DNA from: a bacterium D16-50
GTDB lineage: Bacteria > Bacillota > Clostridia > Lachnospirales > Lachnospiraceae
NCBI GenBank assembly: GCA_003612485.1
Contig: RAZA01000011.1
Coordinates: 1 to 64,000, forward strand
DNA length: 64,000 bases
Reading direction: 5' to 3'
Shown in pieces: positions 27,475 to 36,880 of the stretch (position 1 is its first letter; each line of letters starts with the position of its first letter). The notes under the pieces are model-generated. The model was not told the DNA's origin. It searched no databases and worked only from the letters and a program-made list of their open reading frames with translations. The position numbers and the translations under genes are program-made.

Positions 27475-28467
27475 ATGCAGTGTACAGATATCGGGATTGA
27501 TTTGGGTACGGCCAGCATTTTAGTATACATCAGAGGAAAGGGCGTTGTTCTGAAGGAGCCCTCCGTAGTAGCATTCGACAGAGATACCAACAAGATCAAG
27601 GCCATCGGGGAGGACGCGAGGCTGATGCTGGGCAGAACCCCCGGCAACATCGTTGCGGTAAGGCCTCTGCGCCAAGGAGTCATCTCCGACTATTCCGTGA
27701 CGGAGAAGATGATGAAATATTTCATCCAGAAGGCATTGGGCAGGAGAACCTTCAGAAAGCCCCGGATTGCGGTGTGTGTTCCCAGCGGAGTCACCGAGGT
27801 GGAGAAGAAGGCTGTGGAGGATGCTACCTATCAGGCAGGCGCAAGGCAGGTGGACATCATTGAAGAGCCCATTGCGGCAGCTATCGGCGCGGGCATCGAT
27901 ATCGCGAAGCCCTGCGGGAACATGATCGTGGACATCGGCGGCGGCACGTCGGATATCGCAGTGATTTCCCTTGGCGGCACGGTGGTAAGCGCTTCCATCA
28001 AGGTTGCAGGGGATGATTTCGACGAAGCCATTGTACGGTATATGCGTAAGAAGCACAATCTTCTGATCGGTGAGCGAACAGCAGAGGATCTCAAGATCAA
28101 GATCGGTTCGGCCTACAAGAGGCCGGAGATTGACTATATGGACGTCAGAGGCCGGAATCTGGTGACGGGCCTGCCTAAGACGGTGAAGGTATCCTCCGAG
28201 GAGACGGAGGAGGCGCTGAGGGAAATCACGGCGCAGGTGGTGGAGACTATCCACAGCGTTCTGGAAAAGACGCCGCCGGAGCTTGCGGCGGACATTGCGG
28301 ACAGAGGGATCGTTCTCACTGGAGGCGGCAGCCTGCTGAGAGGGCTCGAGGAGCTGATTTCCGCCAAGACGGGCATCAACACCATGACGGCGGAGGATCC
28401 CATGACGGCGGTGGCCGTGGGAACCGGCAGATATGTGGAGTTTCTGTCCGGCTATAACGAGAGATAG
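27475..28467 (+). CDS. mreB: Rod shape-determining protein MreB/Mbl
   Basis: 330 residues from the ATG at 27475 behind AAGGGGGC; an upstream in-frame start adds a non-conserved tail. Actin-like ATPase that guides side-wall synthesis. Phosphate 1 GIDLGTASI, IIEEPIAAAIG, phosphate 2 DIGGGTSDIAVI, and adenosine loop GIVLTGGGSLLRGL are all present. Followed directly by two flagellar rod proteins as in B. subtilis mbl-flhO-flhP, which makes Mbl the best orthologue guess; mreBCD itself would be elsewhere. Confidence 0.95.
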   Translation: MQCTDIGIDLGTASILVYIRGKGVVLKEPSVVAFDRDTNKIKAIGEDARLMLGRTPGNIVAVRPLRQGVISDYSVTEKMMKYFIQKALGRRTFRKPRIAVCVPSGVTEVEKKAVEDATYQAGARQVDIIEEPIAAAIGAGIDIAKPCGNMIVDIGGGTSDIAVISLGGTVVSASIKVAGDDFDEAIVRYMRKKHNLLIGERTAEDLKIKIGSAYKRPEIDYMDVRGRNLVTGLPKTVKVSSEETEEALREITAQVVETIHSVLEKTPPELAADIADRGIVLTGGGSLLRGLEELISAKTGINTMTAEDPMTAVAVGTGRYVEFLSGYNER

Positions 28468-28491
28468 GGCGGCATGAGAAGGAGGCAGTAA

Positions 28492-29268
28492 ATGCTAAAG
28501 GGACTATACACTGCGTACACAGGCATGATCAATGAGCAGCACAGAATGGATACCATGACCAACAATCTTGCCAATGTGTCCACGGTAGGATATAAAAAAG
28601 AGGGGGCTACCAGCCAGTCTTTCGACAGCATTCTGACCGTGAAGCTCAAGGATACTTCCATAGGAAAGACCCTTGCGGAGCGCATGGGCAGGAACAATCC
28701 GGGTGTGAAGATCGGTGAGAACTATACGGATTTCACTCAGGGTTCTTTCCGGATCACGGACAATACCTATGATCTGGCGCTGGCGGGGGAAGGTTTTTTT
28801 GCCATAGAGTTCACTAATAAGGCGGGGGAAACCTCCACCATGTACACCAGAGGGGGGCAGTTTACCCTGAACAAGGAGGGGTATCTGGTGACGGAGGACG
28901 GAGATTATGTTCTCGACGTCCAGAACCGGAGGATTCAGGTGGACACCACGCAAGAGGCACGGATCACCAATGACGGGATCATCTCTCAGAACGGCAGAAA
29001 CGTGGCCAGAATACAGGTGGCCGACTTCGAGGACTATAATTATCTGGAAAAGTACGGCGAGACCTATTATAGACCGGTGGAAGGCGCCAGACTCACCACG
29101 GGCACGGCGGCCATTAAATCGGGCTATCTGGAGATGGCCAATGTTCAGGTGGTGTCCGAGATGGTGAATCTGATCGCCATCACAAGACAGTATGAGAGCA
29201 ATCAGAAGATTATACAGACCTACGACGGCACTCTGGAGACGGCAGTAACCCAGATCGGCAGAGTGTAA
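28492..29268 (+). CDS. flhO: Flagellar rod/hook-basal body protein (FlhO, FlgF-type)
   Basis: 258 residues, ATG behind AGAAGGAGGC. The start MLKGLYTAYTGMINEQHRMDTMTNNLANVST is the conserved N-terminal helix of flagellar rod proteins; the C-terminus (MVNLIAITRQYESNQKIIQTYDGTLETAV) is the matching C-terminal helix. The middle forms the rod D1 domain. It assembles outside the membrane through the flagellar export apparatus, so it lacks a signal peptide. Order after mbl matches B. subtilis flhO. Confidence 0.93.
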   Translation: MLKGLYTAYTGMINEQHRMDTMTNNLANVSTVGYKKEGATSQSFDSILTVKLKDTSIGKTLAERMGRNNPGVKIGENYTDFTQGSFRITDNTYDLALAGEGFFAIEFTNKAGETSTMYTRGGQFTLNKEGYLVTEDGDYVLDVQNRRIQVDTTQEARITNDGIISQNGRNVARIQVADFEDYNYLEKYGETYYRPVEGARLTTGTAAIKSGYLEMANVQVVSEMVNLIAITRQYESNQKIIQTYDGTLETAVTQIGRV

Positions 29269-29341
29269 TATAGTTAAAATGGACCTAGTATGAAGCCATA
29301 GGAAGAATAGATTGAGGCCACACAAAGAAAGGACATGAATT

Positions 29342-30157
29342 ATGGTACGCAGCTTATGGACAGCCGCAACCGGCATGGTTGCGCAGCAGACGAATATCGA
29401 CACGATAGCAAACAATTTGTCCAACGTAAATACGCAGGGCTATAAGACGCAGGCAAATGAGTTCAAGACTCTGCTGTATCAGACGCTGCAGACAAGGACC
29501 ACCAGCGCCAACGGAGAGCAGAAGCCTACCAGCGCGCAAGTTGGACTGGGTGTTCGCAATTCCGCCATCTCTACAATCTTCAGGCAGGGGCCTCTTATGG
29601 GAACGGACAATACTACGGACTTTGCCATTGACGGCAAGGGTTTCTTTGCGGTGCGCGGAGCTGACGGCAATACATACTATACCCGCAACGGCAACTTCAA
29701 GTTCGCTCTGGCTACCAACGGCAATATGCTGGCTACCTCCGACGGTCTGCCTGTTATGAGCAGCGCGGGCCAGCCCATTATATTGGGCAGTAATTATATT
29801 CTTTCCAATATCAGCGTGAACAAGGACGGGCAGCTGTGCTATCCCGACGAAAAGAACAATCTGCAGCCCATAGGGATCAATATCGCGCTGTACCAGTTCA
29901 ACAATCCCAACGGTCTGGACCGGCTGGAGGACAGCTTGTATGCCCAGACGGCTGCCAGCGGCCAGCCCATGAATGAGGCGGTGAACAATGGTCTGGAGAA
30001 GAGTCATGTGATTCAGAGCTATCTGGAGGGCTCCAATGTGCAGGTGGTGGACGAGATGGTGAACATGATCGTGGCGCAGAGGGCCTATGAACTGAATTCC
30101 AAGGCTATCACGGCATCCGACGAGATGCTGCAGCAGGCCAACAATCTGAGGAGATAA
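29342..30157 (+). CDS. flhP: Flagellar rod protein (FlhP, FlgG-type)
   Basis: 271 residues, ATG behind AAGAAAGGACATGAATT. N-terminal MVRSLWTAATGMVAQQTNIDTIANNLSNVNTQGYK and C-terminal MVNMIVAQRAYELNSKAITASDEMLQQANNL are the paired rod helices of FlgG-type distal rod proteins. Related to but distinct from the preceding FlhO. Together with it and the rod-binding protein it forms the distal rod, implying that the cell makes flagella with the remaining genes outside the window. Confidence 0.94.
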   Translation: MVRSLWTAATGMVAQQTNIDTIANNLSNVNTQGYKTQANEFKTLLYQTLQTRTTSANGEQKPTSAQVGLGVRNSAISTIFRQGPLMGTDNTTDFAIDGKGFFAVRGADGNTYYTRNGNFKFALATNGNMLATSDGLPVMSSAGQPIILGSNYILSNISVNKDGQLCYPDEKNNLQPIGINIALYQFNNPNGLDRLEDSLYAQTAASGQPMNEAVNNGLEKSHVIQSYLEGSNVQVVDEMVNMIVAQRAYELNSKAITASDEMLQQANNLRR

Positions 30158-30177
30158 AGGCATAAGGAGAGCATGAG

Positions 30178-30552
30178 ATGATAGATTACAGTGATGTGGC
30201 TTCCATGTATGGCAGCACCTATGCCAATGCGGCGAACCAGACGGCGAACAAGCTCCAGAACACATTGGACGGTGTGAAGGGCACGGCCTCTAAGGATGAG
30301 CTGATGGACGCCTGCAGGCAGTTCGAGGCGTATTTCGTGGAGCAGATGTTCAAGTCCATGATGAAGACGGTTCCCTCAGAAGGAAATACATCAAACTATA
30401 CATCCACCATGATGGACTATTATAAGGATCAGATGGTTCAGAGCATGGCGGAGGAGAGCACGGCGCAGGGGGGCTTCGGGCTGGCCCAGATGCTGTACGA
30501 GCAGATGAAGCGCAACTACGGCGTATCGGAGATTCCCGAAGGCGTCGAGTAG
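30178..30552 (+). CDS. Flagellar rod-binding protein (FlgJ N-terminal type)
   Basis: 124 residues, ATG behind AAGGAGAGC. The block ELMDACRQFEAYFVEQMFKSMMKTVP followed by YYKDQMVQSMAEESTAQGGFGLAQMLYEQM is the rod-capping domain of FlgJ without the muramidase half. Common in Firmicutes, where a separate lysozyme is used. End of the mreB-flhO-flhP-rod unit, 20 bases after flhP. Confidence 0.88.
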   Translation: MIDYSDVASMYGSTYANAANQTANKLQNTLDGVKGTASKDELMDACRQFEAYFVEQMFKSMMKTVPSEGNTSNYTSTMMDYYKDQMVQSMAEESTAQGGFGLAQMLYEQMKRNYGVSEIPEGVE

Positions 30553-30591
30553 GCTGAGACTTACTTTTAGATAAACATAGTGGGAAATGGG

Positions 30592-30622
30592 ACAAGGTTG
30601 CTTAGGATCAGAGCAGCCTTGT
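30592..30622 (+). terminator. Possible terminator hairpin after flagellar rod unit
   Basis: ACAAGGTTGC (30592-30601) pairs with GCAGCCTTGT (30613-30622) with one T-G wobble. The trailing tract is only TGTGATTTTG, so termination would be weak; transcription could continue into recD2. Confidence 0.4.
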
Positions 30623-30661
30623 TGTGATTTTGTGCAAAAGCATCCGCTTAGGGGAAATGGA

Positions 30662-32896
30662 ATGGACACGATCAATGGATATGTAGAGCATATTGTCTTT
30701 CAGAACAGCGAGAACGGATATACGGTGCTGAATCTGACTACAGAGGAAGGGGAGATCACCTGCGTAGGTGTGTGTCAGGGCCTGACGCAGGGGGAGAGCA
30801 TCTCTGCACAGGGAGAGTACATGTCCCATCCTGTGTACGGGAGTCAGTTCAAGATCGGCAGCTATCAGGTGGTGATGCCCAAGGACAGCGTGGGCATGGA
30901 AAGATATCTGGCATCCGGAGCCATAAAGGGCATCGGAGGGGCGCTGGCGGCCAGAATCGTAAAGCGTTTCGGGGACGATACTTTCCGGATCATCGAAGAG
31001 GAGCCGGAGAGGCTGACGGAGGTGAAGGGCATCAGCGAGCGCAAGGCCAAGGAGATCGCCATTCAGATGGAGGAGAAGAAGGATCTTCGGGATGCTTTCG
31101 TGTTTCTGCAGCAGTATGGCATTTCCAATGCCATGGCAGTGAAAATTTACAATGCCTATGGGATGAACTTATATGGGATACTTCGGGAAAATCCTTACCG
31201 TCTGGCAGAGGACATCAGCGGCATAGGCTTCAAGATGGCGGATGAGCTGGCAGCGAAGATCGGTATTCAGGGGGATTCCGACTACCGCATACGGAGCGGC
31301 ATTTATTATTGCCTGATGCAGGCAGTGGGGGAGGGCAACTGCTATCTGCCCATGGATATGCTGCTGGAGAGGGCGGAGGCGCTGCTGGGGGTGGATAAGG
31401 AGAGCATACGCCCTCAGGCGGACAATCTGATGATGGACAAAAAGCTGGTCATCAAGGGAGAGTGCGTGTTTGCGGCCGCCTATTACTATGCGGAGCTCAA
31501 CTGTGCCCGGATGCTGCAGGATCTGAATATTTCCTTTGTGCCGGAGGAGGTTCCGCTTCAGGAGAGCATGGACAGGACGGCCCGTAAGCTGGAGAATCTG
31601 GCCGCGGGCCTGAAGATGGAGCTGGACGGACTGCAGCTGGAGGCGGTGACGGAGTGCGTTCAGAACGGCTTGTTCATTCTGTCCGGAGGACCCGGAACGG
31701 GCAAGACCACCACCATAAATATGATCATACGATATTTTGAGGCCGAAGGGCAGGATATTCTTCTTGGAGCGCCCACGGGCAGGGCGGCAAAGCGCATGAC
31801 CGAGGCCACCGGGTTCGAGGCCAGAACCATACATAGGATGCTGGAGCTGAACAGCGCGCTGTCGGACGAAGATTCCCGCAAGGTTCGCTTTGAGAGGAAC
31901 GAGGAAAATCCTCTGGAGGCGGACGTGGTCATCATAGACGAGATGAGCATGGTGGACATCCAGCTGTTTCAGGCTCTGCTGAAGGCCATTGCCCCGGGGA
32001 CCCGTCTGGTGCTGGTGGGGGATGTGAACCAGCTGCCCAGCGTGGGGCCGGGTCAGGTGCTGAGGGATCTGATTGCCAGTCGGTGCTTTCCTATGGTGGA
32101 GCTGAAGAAAATATTCAGGCAGGCGGACGGAAGTGATATTGTAGTGAATGCGCACCGGATCAATGAGGGGAAACAGATTCGGCTCAACAACAAGTCCAGA
32201 GATTTTTTTCTGCTGGAGAGAAACGACATAAATGTCATATATAAACATATGATTCAGCTGATTCAAGAGAAGCTTCCGCCCTATGTGCAGGCGTCCCCCC
32301 ACGATATTCAGGTGCTTACCCCCATGCGGAAGGGAGGATTGGGCTGCGAGACGCTCAACGGCATTCTGCAGAGATATCTGAACCCTCCGGATTCCCGCAA
32401 GAAGGAACATGTCAGCGGGGATACCGTGTACCGGGAGGGGGACAAGGTGATGCAGGTGAAGAACAATTATCAGCTGGAATGGGAGATCGTCAGCAAATAC
32501 GGGATTCCTATAGACAAGGGAGTGGGCGTGTTCAACGGGGACATGGGAAGGATCCTGGAGATCAATGAGGCGGCGTCCTGTCTTACGGTGGAATATGACG
32601 AAGCAAGGAGAGTTAATTATCCCTTTTCCCTTTTGGAGGAGCTGGAGCTGTCTTATGCAGTGACTATCCACAAGTCTCAGGGCAGCGAATATCCTGCGGT
32701 GATACTGCCTCTGCTGGGCGGTCCCCGGATGCTCTTCAACCGGAATCTGCTGTACACGGCCATCACCAGAGCAAAGAGCTGCGTTACCATTCTGGGCAGC
32801 AGCGACACGGTGCGGGAAATGATTGACAATGCCAGCGAGAGCCGCAGGTTTACGGCGCTTGCGGCCAGAGCGCGGGAGCTTTATGCACAATCATGA
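30662..32896 (+). CDS. recD2: RecD2-type ATP-dependent DNA helicase
   Basis: 744 residues; ATG at 30662 behind AGGGGAA. A 5'-3' superfamily 1 helicase acting without RecBC. N-terminal OB-like region, helix-hairpin-helix region (IKGIGGALAARIVKRFG, LTEVKGISERKAKEI), Walker A SGGPGTGKTTT at about 341-351, Walker B VVIIDEMSM, and motif VI region VTIHKSQGSEYPAV, then ITRAK. Length and domain plan match RecD2/YrrC. It probably shares transcription with comF downstream. Confidence 0.95.
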   Translation: MDTINGYVEHIVFQNSENGYTVLNLTTEEGEITCVGVCQGLTQGESISAQGEYMSHPVYGSQFKIGSYQVVMPKDSVGMERYLASGAIKGIGGALAARIVKRFGDDTFRIIEEEPERLTEVKGISERKAKEIAIQMEEKKDLRDAFVFLQQYGISNAMAVKIYNAYGMNLYGILRENPYRLAEDISGIGFKMADELAAKIGIQGDSDYRIRSGIYYCLMQAVGEGNCYLPMDMLLERAEALLGVDKESIRPQADNLMMDKKLVIKGECVFAAAYYYAELNCARMLQDLNISFVPEEVPLQESMDRTARKLENLAAGLKMELDGLQLEAVTECVQNGLFILSGGPGTGKTTTINMIIRYFEAEGQDILLGAPTGRAAKRMTEATGFEARTIHRMLELNSALSDEDSRKVRFERNEENPLEADVVIIDEMSMVDIQLFQALLKAIAPGTRLVLVGDVNQLPSVGPGQVLRDLIASRCFPMVELKKIFRQADGSDIVVNAHRINEGKQIRLNNKSRDFFLLERNDINVIYKHMIQLIQEKLPPYVQASPHDIQVLTPMRKGGLGCETLNGILQRYLNPPDSRKKEHVSGDTVYREGDKVMQVKNNYQLEWEIVSKYGIPIDKGVGVFNGDMGRILEINEAASCLTVEYDEARRVNYPFSLLEELELSYAVTIHKSQGSEYPAVILPLLGGPRMLFNRNLLYTAITRAKSCVTILGSSDTVREMIDNASESRRFTALAARARELYAQS

Positions 32897-33002
32897 AGAA
32901 AAGAGAGTAGGAATGTAAAGGTAAAGGGGGCATCCCTGCAGGGCTTTGCCCGGAGCGCTGAAGGAGAGGATTTCGTTTGGAGGGTGCGTGGAGAGAAAAA
33001 TC

Positions 33003-33752
33003 ATGAGGATATTGGCCGGAGGGAAAAAGGCGGCAGCGCGAAGCTATGAGGGGCTGTGCCAGCTCCTGTTTCCCCTGCGGTGCCCCGTCTGTGACGGGAT
33101 CGTGTGGCCTTGGGGGGAGAAGGCATGTCTGGAATGTCTAGAGCAGCTGAAGATGGCCGTGCCCCCCTGGTGCATGAAGTGCGGGAAGAAGCTTCCGGCT
33201 CAGGGAGAGTACTGCCCGGACTGCAGGAAAAAAAGTCATGAGTTCATACGGGGAAGAGGGCTTTATGAGTACGGAAGCGCGGCAATGCCCATATACCGGT
33301 TTAAATATGGGGGCCGTCAGGAATATGCGGGGTTTTTCGGGGAGCAGATGGCGGAATATCTGGGAGATTTCATCAGGGGAGTGGGGCCGGACGCTCTGGT
33401 TCCCATACCGCTGCACAGAAAGAGGCTGGCTGCAAGGGGCTATAATCAGGCGGAGCTGCTGGCAAAAGTGCTGGGCAGGCAGCTGGGGCTGCCGGTAAGC
33501 AGCGGTTTCCTTGTCAGGGAGAAAAATACCAGGCCGCTCAAATATGAAAATCCCGGAGATAGGCAAAATAATTTGAAAAAGGCTTTTAATATAGCCCAAA
33601 ATGATGTAAAATTAAAGCGGGTAGTTTTGATTGACGATATTTATACCACGGGCAGCACGGTAGACGAGGCGGCGAGGACTCTTAAGGCCGCAGGAGTACA
33701 GGAGGTCTACTTTGCCGTACTGGCCTGCGGGGCGGCATTCTATGCAAATTAA
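33003..33752 (+). CDS. comFC: ComF family phosphoribosyltransferase-like protein
   Basis: 249 residues from ATG 33003; a GTG at 32988 close to GGAGG is an alternative start, so the first residues are uncertain. The N-terminal half carries Cys pairs CPVC, C..C, CMKC and CPDC, likely zinc-binding. The C-terminal half has the PRPP-binding motif VVLIDDIYTTGSTVDEA at about 206-222 and the ARGYNQAELLAK block. In naturally competent bacteria ComFC is needed for DNA uptake. Followed, as in B. subtilis, by a YvyF-like flagellar protein. Confidence 0.9.
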   Translation: MRILAGGKKAAARSYEGLCQLLFPLRCPVCDGIVWPWGEKACLECLEQLKMAVPPWCMKCGKKLPAQGEYCPDCRKKSHEFIRGRGLYEYGSAAMPIYRFKYGGRQEYAGFFGEQMAEYLGDFIRGVGPDALVPIPLHRKRLAARGYNQAELLAKVLGRQLGLPVSSGFLVREKNTRPLKYENPGDRQNNLKKAFNIAQNDVKLKRVVLIDDIYTTGSTVDEAARTLKAAGVQEVYFAVLACGAAFYAN

Positions 33753-33775
33753 AATCACAGAAAAGAGAGGACGCT

Positions 33776-34183
33776 ATGAACGTAAGAAATTGCAGAAGCT
33801 GTGGGAATATCTTCAACTATGTGGTTGGACAGGTGATATGCCCTGCATGCCGTGAAAAAATGGAGCAGAAGTTTCAGGAGGTAAAGGAGTACATCCGGAG
33901 CCATAAGGGGGTGGGCATCAATGAGGTGGCCGAGGCATGTGACGTTGATGTGGCGCAGATCCGCCAGTGGCTGAAAGATGACCGGCTTGAGGTCACGGAG
34001 GACTCTGCAATCTATCTGACCTGCGAGGCCTGCGGGTTCCCTATCCGCAGCGGTAGATTTTGCGAGAAGTGCGCCGGTAACATGAGCCGCGGCTTTCAGG
34101 AGCTGCTGAAGGAGAACAAGGCGGCTCAGACCAAACCGGCCAAGGATGACGGGCAGGGGCCCAAGATGAGATTCCTGAAGTAG
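33776..34183 (+). CDS. YvyF-like flagellar operon protein
   Basis: 135 residues, ATG after AAGAGAGGACGCT. Two Cys clusters (C-x2-C and CPAC in the first 25 residues; CEAC/CEKC near 85-105) suggest zinc ribbons flanking a helix-turn-helix-like centre (GVGINEVAEACDVDVAQIRQWLKDDRL). This matches the YvyF family located between comFC and flgM in B. subtilis. Proposed regulator of flagellar genes; function here inferred from order and motifs. The usual flgM is not seen next. Confidence 0.85.
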   Translation: MNVRNCRSCGNIFNYVVGQVICPACREKMEQKFQEVKEYIRSHKGVGINEVAEACDVDVAQIRQWLKDDRLEVTEDSAIYLTCEACGFPIRSGRFCEKCAGNMSRGFQELLKENKAAQTKPAKDDGQGPKMRFLK

Positions 34184-34282
34184 GACAGAGCCTCATAAGC
34201 TTCACGGCGCGGAGGAGGCCTTGCGAGGATTGGAGGATTTGCTCCCGCCGGAAGACGCGGCATGGGAGCAGGGAGAGATATT

Positions 34283-34675
34283 ATGCTCAATGAAGAACGA
34301 GTGATCCTGATGACCAGAATGGTCTCATATGAAAAAAACGAGGGCAAAAAGAACGTGAAGGTGGGAAATTACTTCCGCAGCGATTATATTGCGGTGCAGA
34401 TTCTGAAGTCGGTGATCTGTGCCACCATCGCATTCTGCATTATATTCGGACTCTACCTTCTGTGCAATTTGGAGGAACTGATGCAGGAGATTTACACTAT
34501 GGATCTGTTCGCCTATGCAAAAAACATATTGACCTATTATGTGGCGGCTGTGGTTGGCTATGGGGCGGTGACATATGTGGCTTGTTCCTGGAAGTATTCA
34601 AGAGCGAAGAGAAGCCTGAAGAACTATTATCATAATTTAAAAAAGCTGAATTCCCTTTATTCTGAGACGAAATAA
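34283..34675 (+). CDS. Two-TM membrane protein, unrecognised
   Basis: 130 residues; ATG at 34283 with GGGAGA six bases upstream. Two membrane segments (ILKSVICATIAFCIIFGLYLL and ILTYYVAAVVGYGAVTYVAC) with a charged basic C-terminal tail (YSRAKRSLKNYYHNLKKL). No family recognised. Its position, followed at 23 bases by a larger membrane protein and then cdaA, suggests it belongs with the c-di-AMP/cell-envelope operon. Confidence 0.7.
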   Translation: MLNEERVILMTRMVSYEKNEGKKNVKVGNYFRSDYIAVQILKSVICATIAFCIIFGLYLLCNLEELMQEIYTMDLFAYAKNILTYYVAAVVGYGAVTYVACSWKYSRAKRSLKNYYHNLKKLNSLYSETK

Positions 34676-34698
34676 GGGAGTTTGGGCTGGAGGACAGA

Positions 34699-35910
34699 AT
34701 GACGGTTTTACTGGAAATGAAACAGAAATTGAGGCTGATATACAGCAAGTATGAGGTGCTGATCCTGCCTGTGGCCAAGTTTCTATTGGCTTTCGTCACA
34801 CTGAACGCGCTGAACGGCAAAATGGGCTATATGACCCAGCTGGATGACATGGTGATCGTGCTGATTGTGGCACTGACATGCTCCTTCCTGCCTACGGGGA
34901 TGCTGGTGGTGTTTGCCACGCTGTTCAGTCTGGCGCATATGTATGCGCTTTCCATGGAAGTGGCGCTGGTGGGGCTCTGCGTATATCTGGTGATGTACCT
35001 GCTGTTCTTTCGGTTCAGCCCCAAGGATTCCATCGTGGTGGTTCTCACGCCGCTGCTGTGCGGCATGAAGATCCCCTATGTAGTTCCCATTGCCGTGGGG
35101 CTGCTGTGCGGGCCCTCCTCCGTAGTGTCTGTGGGCTGTGGAGTGGCGGTCTACTACTTGCTGGAGGTAGTGGTAGGCGTCTCCCCCAACATCAAGACCA
35201 TGGGGGAGGATGAAGACGCTATCATGAACAAGATACGCATGGTGGTGGAGGCCCTTGTGGGCAACAAGGCGATGGTGGTGGTGATCGCCGCCTTTGCGGT
35301 GACGGTGCTGGTGGTGTATGTGATCCGCAGGCTGTCTATAGACTATGCATGGATCATCGCCATACTGGCGGGGGCCATGACGGACATAGCGGCTCTGCTC
35401 ATAGGGGATATGCTCTATGATGTGAACATCTCGGTGGGCGGAGCGCTGCTGGGAACGCTTTTGGCCGTTGCCGTAGCGGTAGTGATACAATTTCTGCGGT
35501 TCTGCGTGGACTATAAGCGCACGGAGAAAGTGCAGTTCGAGGACGACGAGTATTATTATTACGTGAAGGCCGTTCCGAAGATGTCAGTGACGGTGCCTAC
35601 GAGAACCGTAAAGAAGATCAATTCCCAGCGGGTTCGCAGCGCGTCGCAGGATTCCCGGAGCGCCGAGAGAAAGCCTGCCGCGAAGAGCGCCGACCGGGGA
35701 GCAGGGGCCGGTGGCCGTTCGGTTACCACGGAGAGAACAAGCTACGGCAGGAACGGCTCTCAAAGGGGAAGCTATAGCAGCGCCCGGGAGCGCAGCGGCC
35801 AGAAGGGCGGCAGAAACACCGCAGGGAGAAGCGTCACCATAGGGAGCACCGACAATACCAGAGCAGAGGCAGACGACAACAGTACAGACCAGACAAGTGA
35901 ATGGCTGTAA
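34699..35910 (+). CDS. Polytopic membrane protein with Ser/Arg-rich tail, upstream of cdaA
   Basis: 403 residues, ATG behind TGGAGGACAG-type site. About eight to nine membrane segments in residues 15-285, then a cytoplasmic tail of ~120 residues rich in R, S and G (SASQDSRSAERKPAAKSAD...), low complexity and probably disordered. No family recognised. It precedes cdaA by 27 bases, so it may be part of a regulatory or anchoring complex for the cyclase; only the genomic position supports this. Confidence 0.75.
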   Translation: MTVLLEMKQKLRLIYSKYEVLILPVAKFLLAFVTLNALNGKMGYMTQLDDMVIVLIVALTCSFLPTGMLVVFATLFSLAHMYALSMEVALVGLCVYLVMYLLFFRFSPKDSIVVVLTPLLCGMKIPYVVPIAVGLLCGPSSVVSVGCGVAVYYLLEVVVGVSPNIKTMGEDEDAIMNKIRMVVEALVGNKAMVVVIAAFAVTVLVVYVIRRLSIDYAWIIAILAGAMTDIAALLIGDMLYDVNISVGGALLGTLLAVAVAVVIQFLRFCVDYKRTEKVQFEDDEYYYYVKAVPKMSVTVPTRTVKKINSQRVRSASQDSRSAERKPAAKSADRGAGAGGRSVTTERTSYGRNGSQRGSYSSARERSGQKGGRNTAGRSVTIGSTDNTRAEADDNSTDQTSEWL

Positions 35911-35937
35911 TTCAAAAAGAAGCAGGGCAGAACGAAG

Positions 35938-36822
35938 ATGCAATGGTTAGAGACGGCAGAACAGTATATCAGGGATATTCCCACATATGCGGACACGATT
36001 GACATAAGCGATGTATTTGAGATATTCATCATCGCCTTTATGGTGTATTATATTTTGGCATGGATGAAGACCACCAGATCCTGGAAGATGGTCAGAGGAC
36101 TGCTGTTTATTTTTCTGTTCCTGCTGATTCTGGATCTGATGGACATGACCACGATCGTGTGGATTTTCCAGAACGTGCTGGGCTTCATCGTTACGGCCCT
36201 GATCGTGGTGATGCAGCCGGAGCTGCGCCATGCGCTGGAGGAATTGGGCAATAAGAATTTCCTGCCCAGTATCGGATTTTTAGATTCCTCCAGAGGGCAG
36301 GACAGTTCTTTCTCCGAGAAGACCGTCAACGAGATCGCCAAGGCGTGCTCGGAGATGGGGAGAGCCAAGACAGGGGCGCTGATCGTGATCGAGAGGAAAG
36401 AGGTGCTCAAGGAGTATGAGCGCACGGGTATTGAGGTGGACGGTCTGGTGACCAGCCAGCTGCTGATCAATATTTTTGAACATAACACACCGCTTCATGA
36501 CGGAGCTGTGATTATCAGAGGGAATCGGGTGACATATGCCACCTGCTACCTGCCGCTGTCCGACAATCCGGGCCTGAGCAAGGAGCTGGGAACCAGACAT
36601 AGGGCGGGAGTCGGTATCTCGGAAGCCACGGACTCTCTCACGGTGATCGTTTCCGAGGAGACGGGGGGGATCAGCGTGGCCCATGAGGGAGAGCTGGAAA
36701 GAAATTTGAGTTTGGATGGCCTGAAGGAAAAAATGCGCGAGATCATGAATATGAATAGTGAGGAAGACACGAAGCGCAGGCATAGGCGTAAAAGAAAGGG
36801 ACAAGAAGAAGCTGAAAAGTAA
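35938..36822 (+). CDS. cdaA: Diadenylate cyclase CdaA
   Basis: 294 residues, membrane-bound enzyme that makes c-di-AMP from two ATP. Three N-terminal membrane segments (about 25-110) precede the DAC domain with catalytic D188-G189-A190 and R220-H221-R222 (RHR), the two signature motifs. Followed by a YbbR-repeat protein (CdaR) and GlmM, the conserved operon that ties c-di-AMP level to cell-wall precursor supply. RBS GAACGAAG-like, weak; translation may be coupled to the upstream gene. Confidence 0.97.
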   Translation: MQWLETAEQYIRDIPTYADTIDISDVFEIFIIAFMVYYILAWMKTTRSWKMVRGLLFIFLFLLILDLMDMTTIVWIFQNVLGFIVTALIVVMQPELRHALEELGNKNFLPSIGFLDSSRGQDSSFSEKTVNEIAKACSEMGRAKTGALIVIERKEVLKEYERTGIEVDGLVTSQLLINIFEHNTPLHDGAVIIRGNRVTYATCYLPLSDNPGLSKELGTRHRAGVGISEATDSLTVIVSEETGGISVAHEGELERNLSLDGLKEKMREIMNMNSEEDTKRRHRRKRKGQEEAEK

Positions 36823-36880
36823 GCTTTCAAATTCTGACCGTGATCGGTATGTGCGCTGAAGCGTGCAGAGGAGTATAAGG

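Noticed and set aside
31169-32890. Minus-strand open frame of over 570 codons opposite recD2
   Set aside because: The plus strand carries complete helicase motifs; the opposite frame is His/Gln-rich and matches nothing recognisable.
36823-36880. Separate small gene between cdaA and cdaR
   Set aside because: Only 58 bases; no start/stop pair with a ribosome binding site was found.
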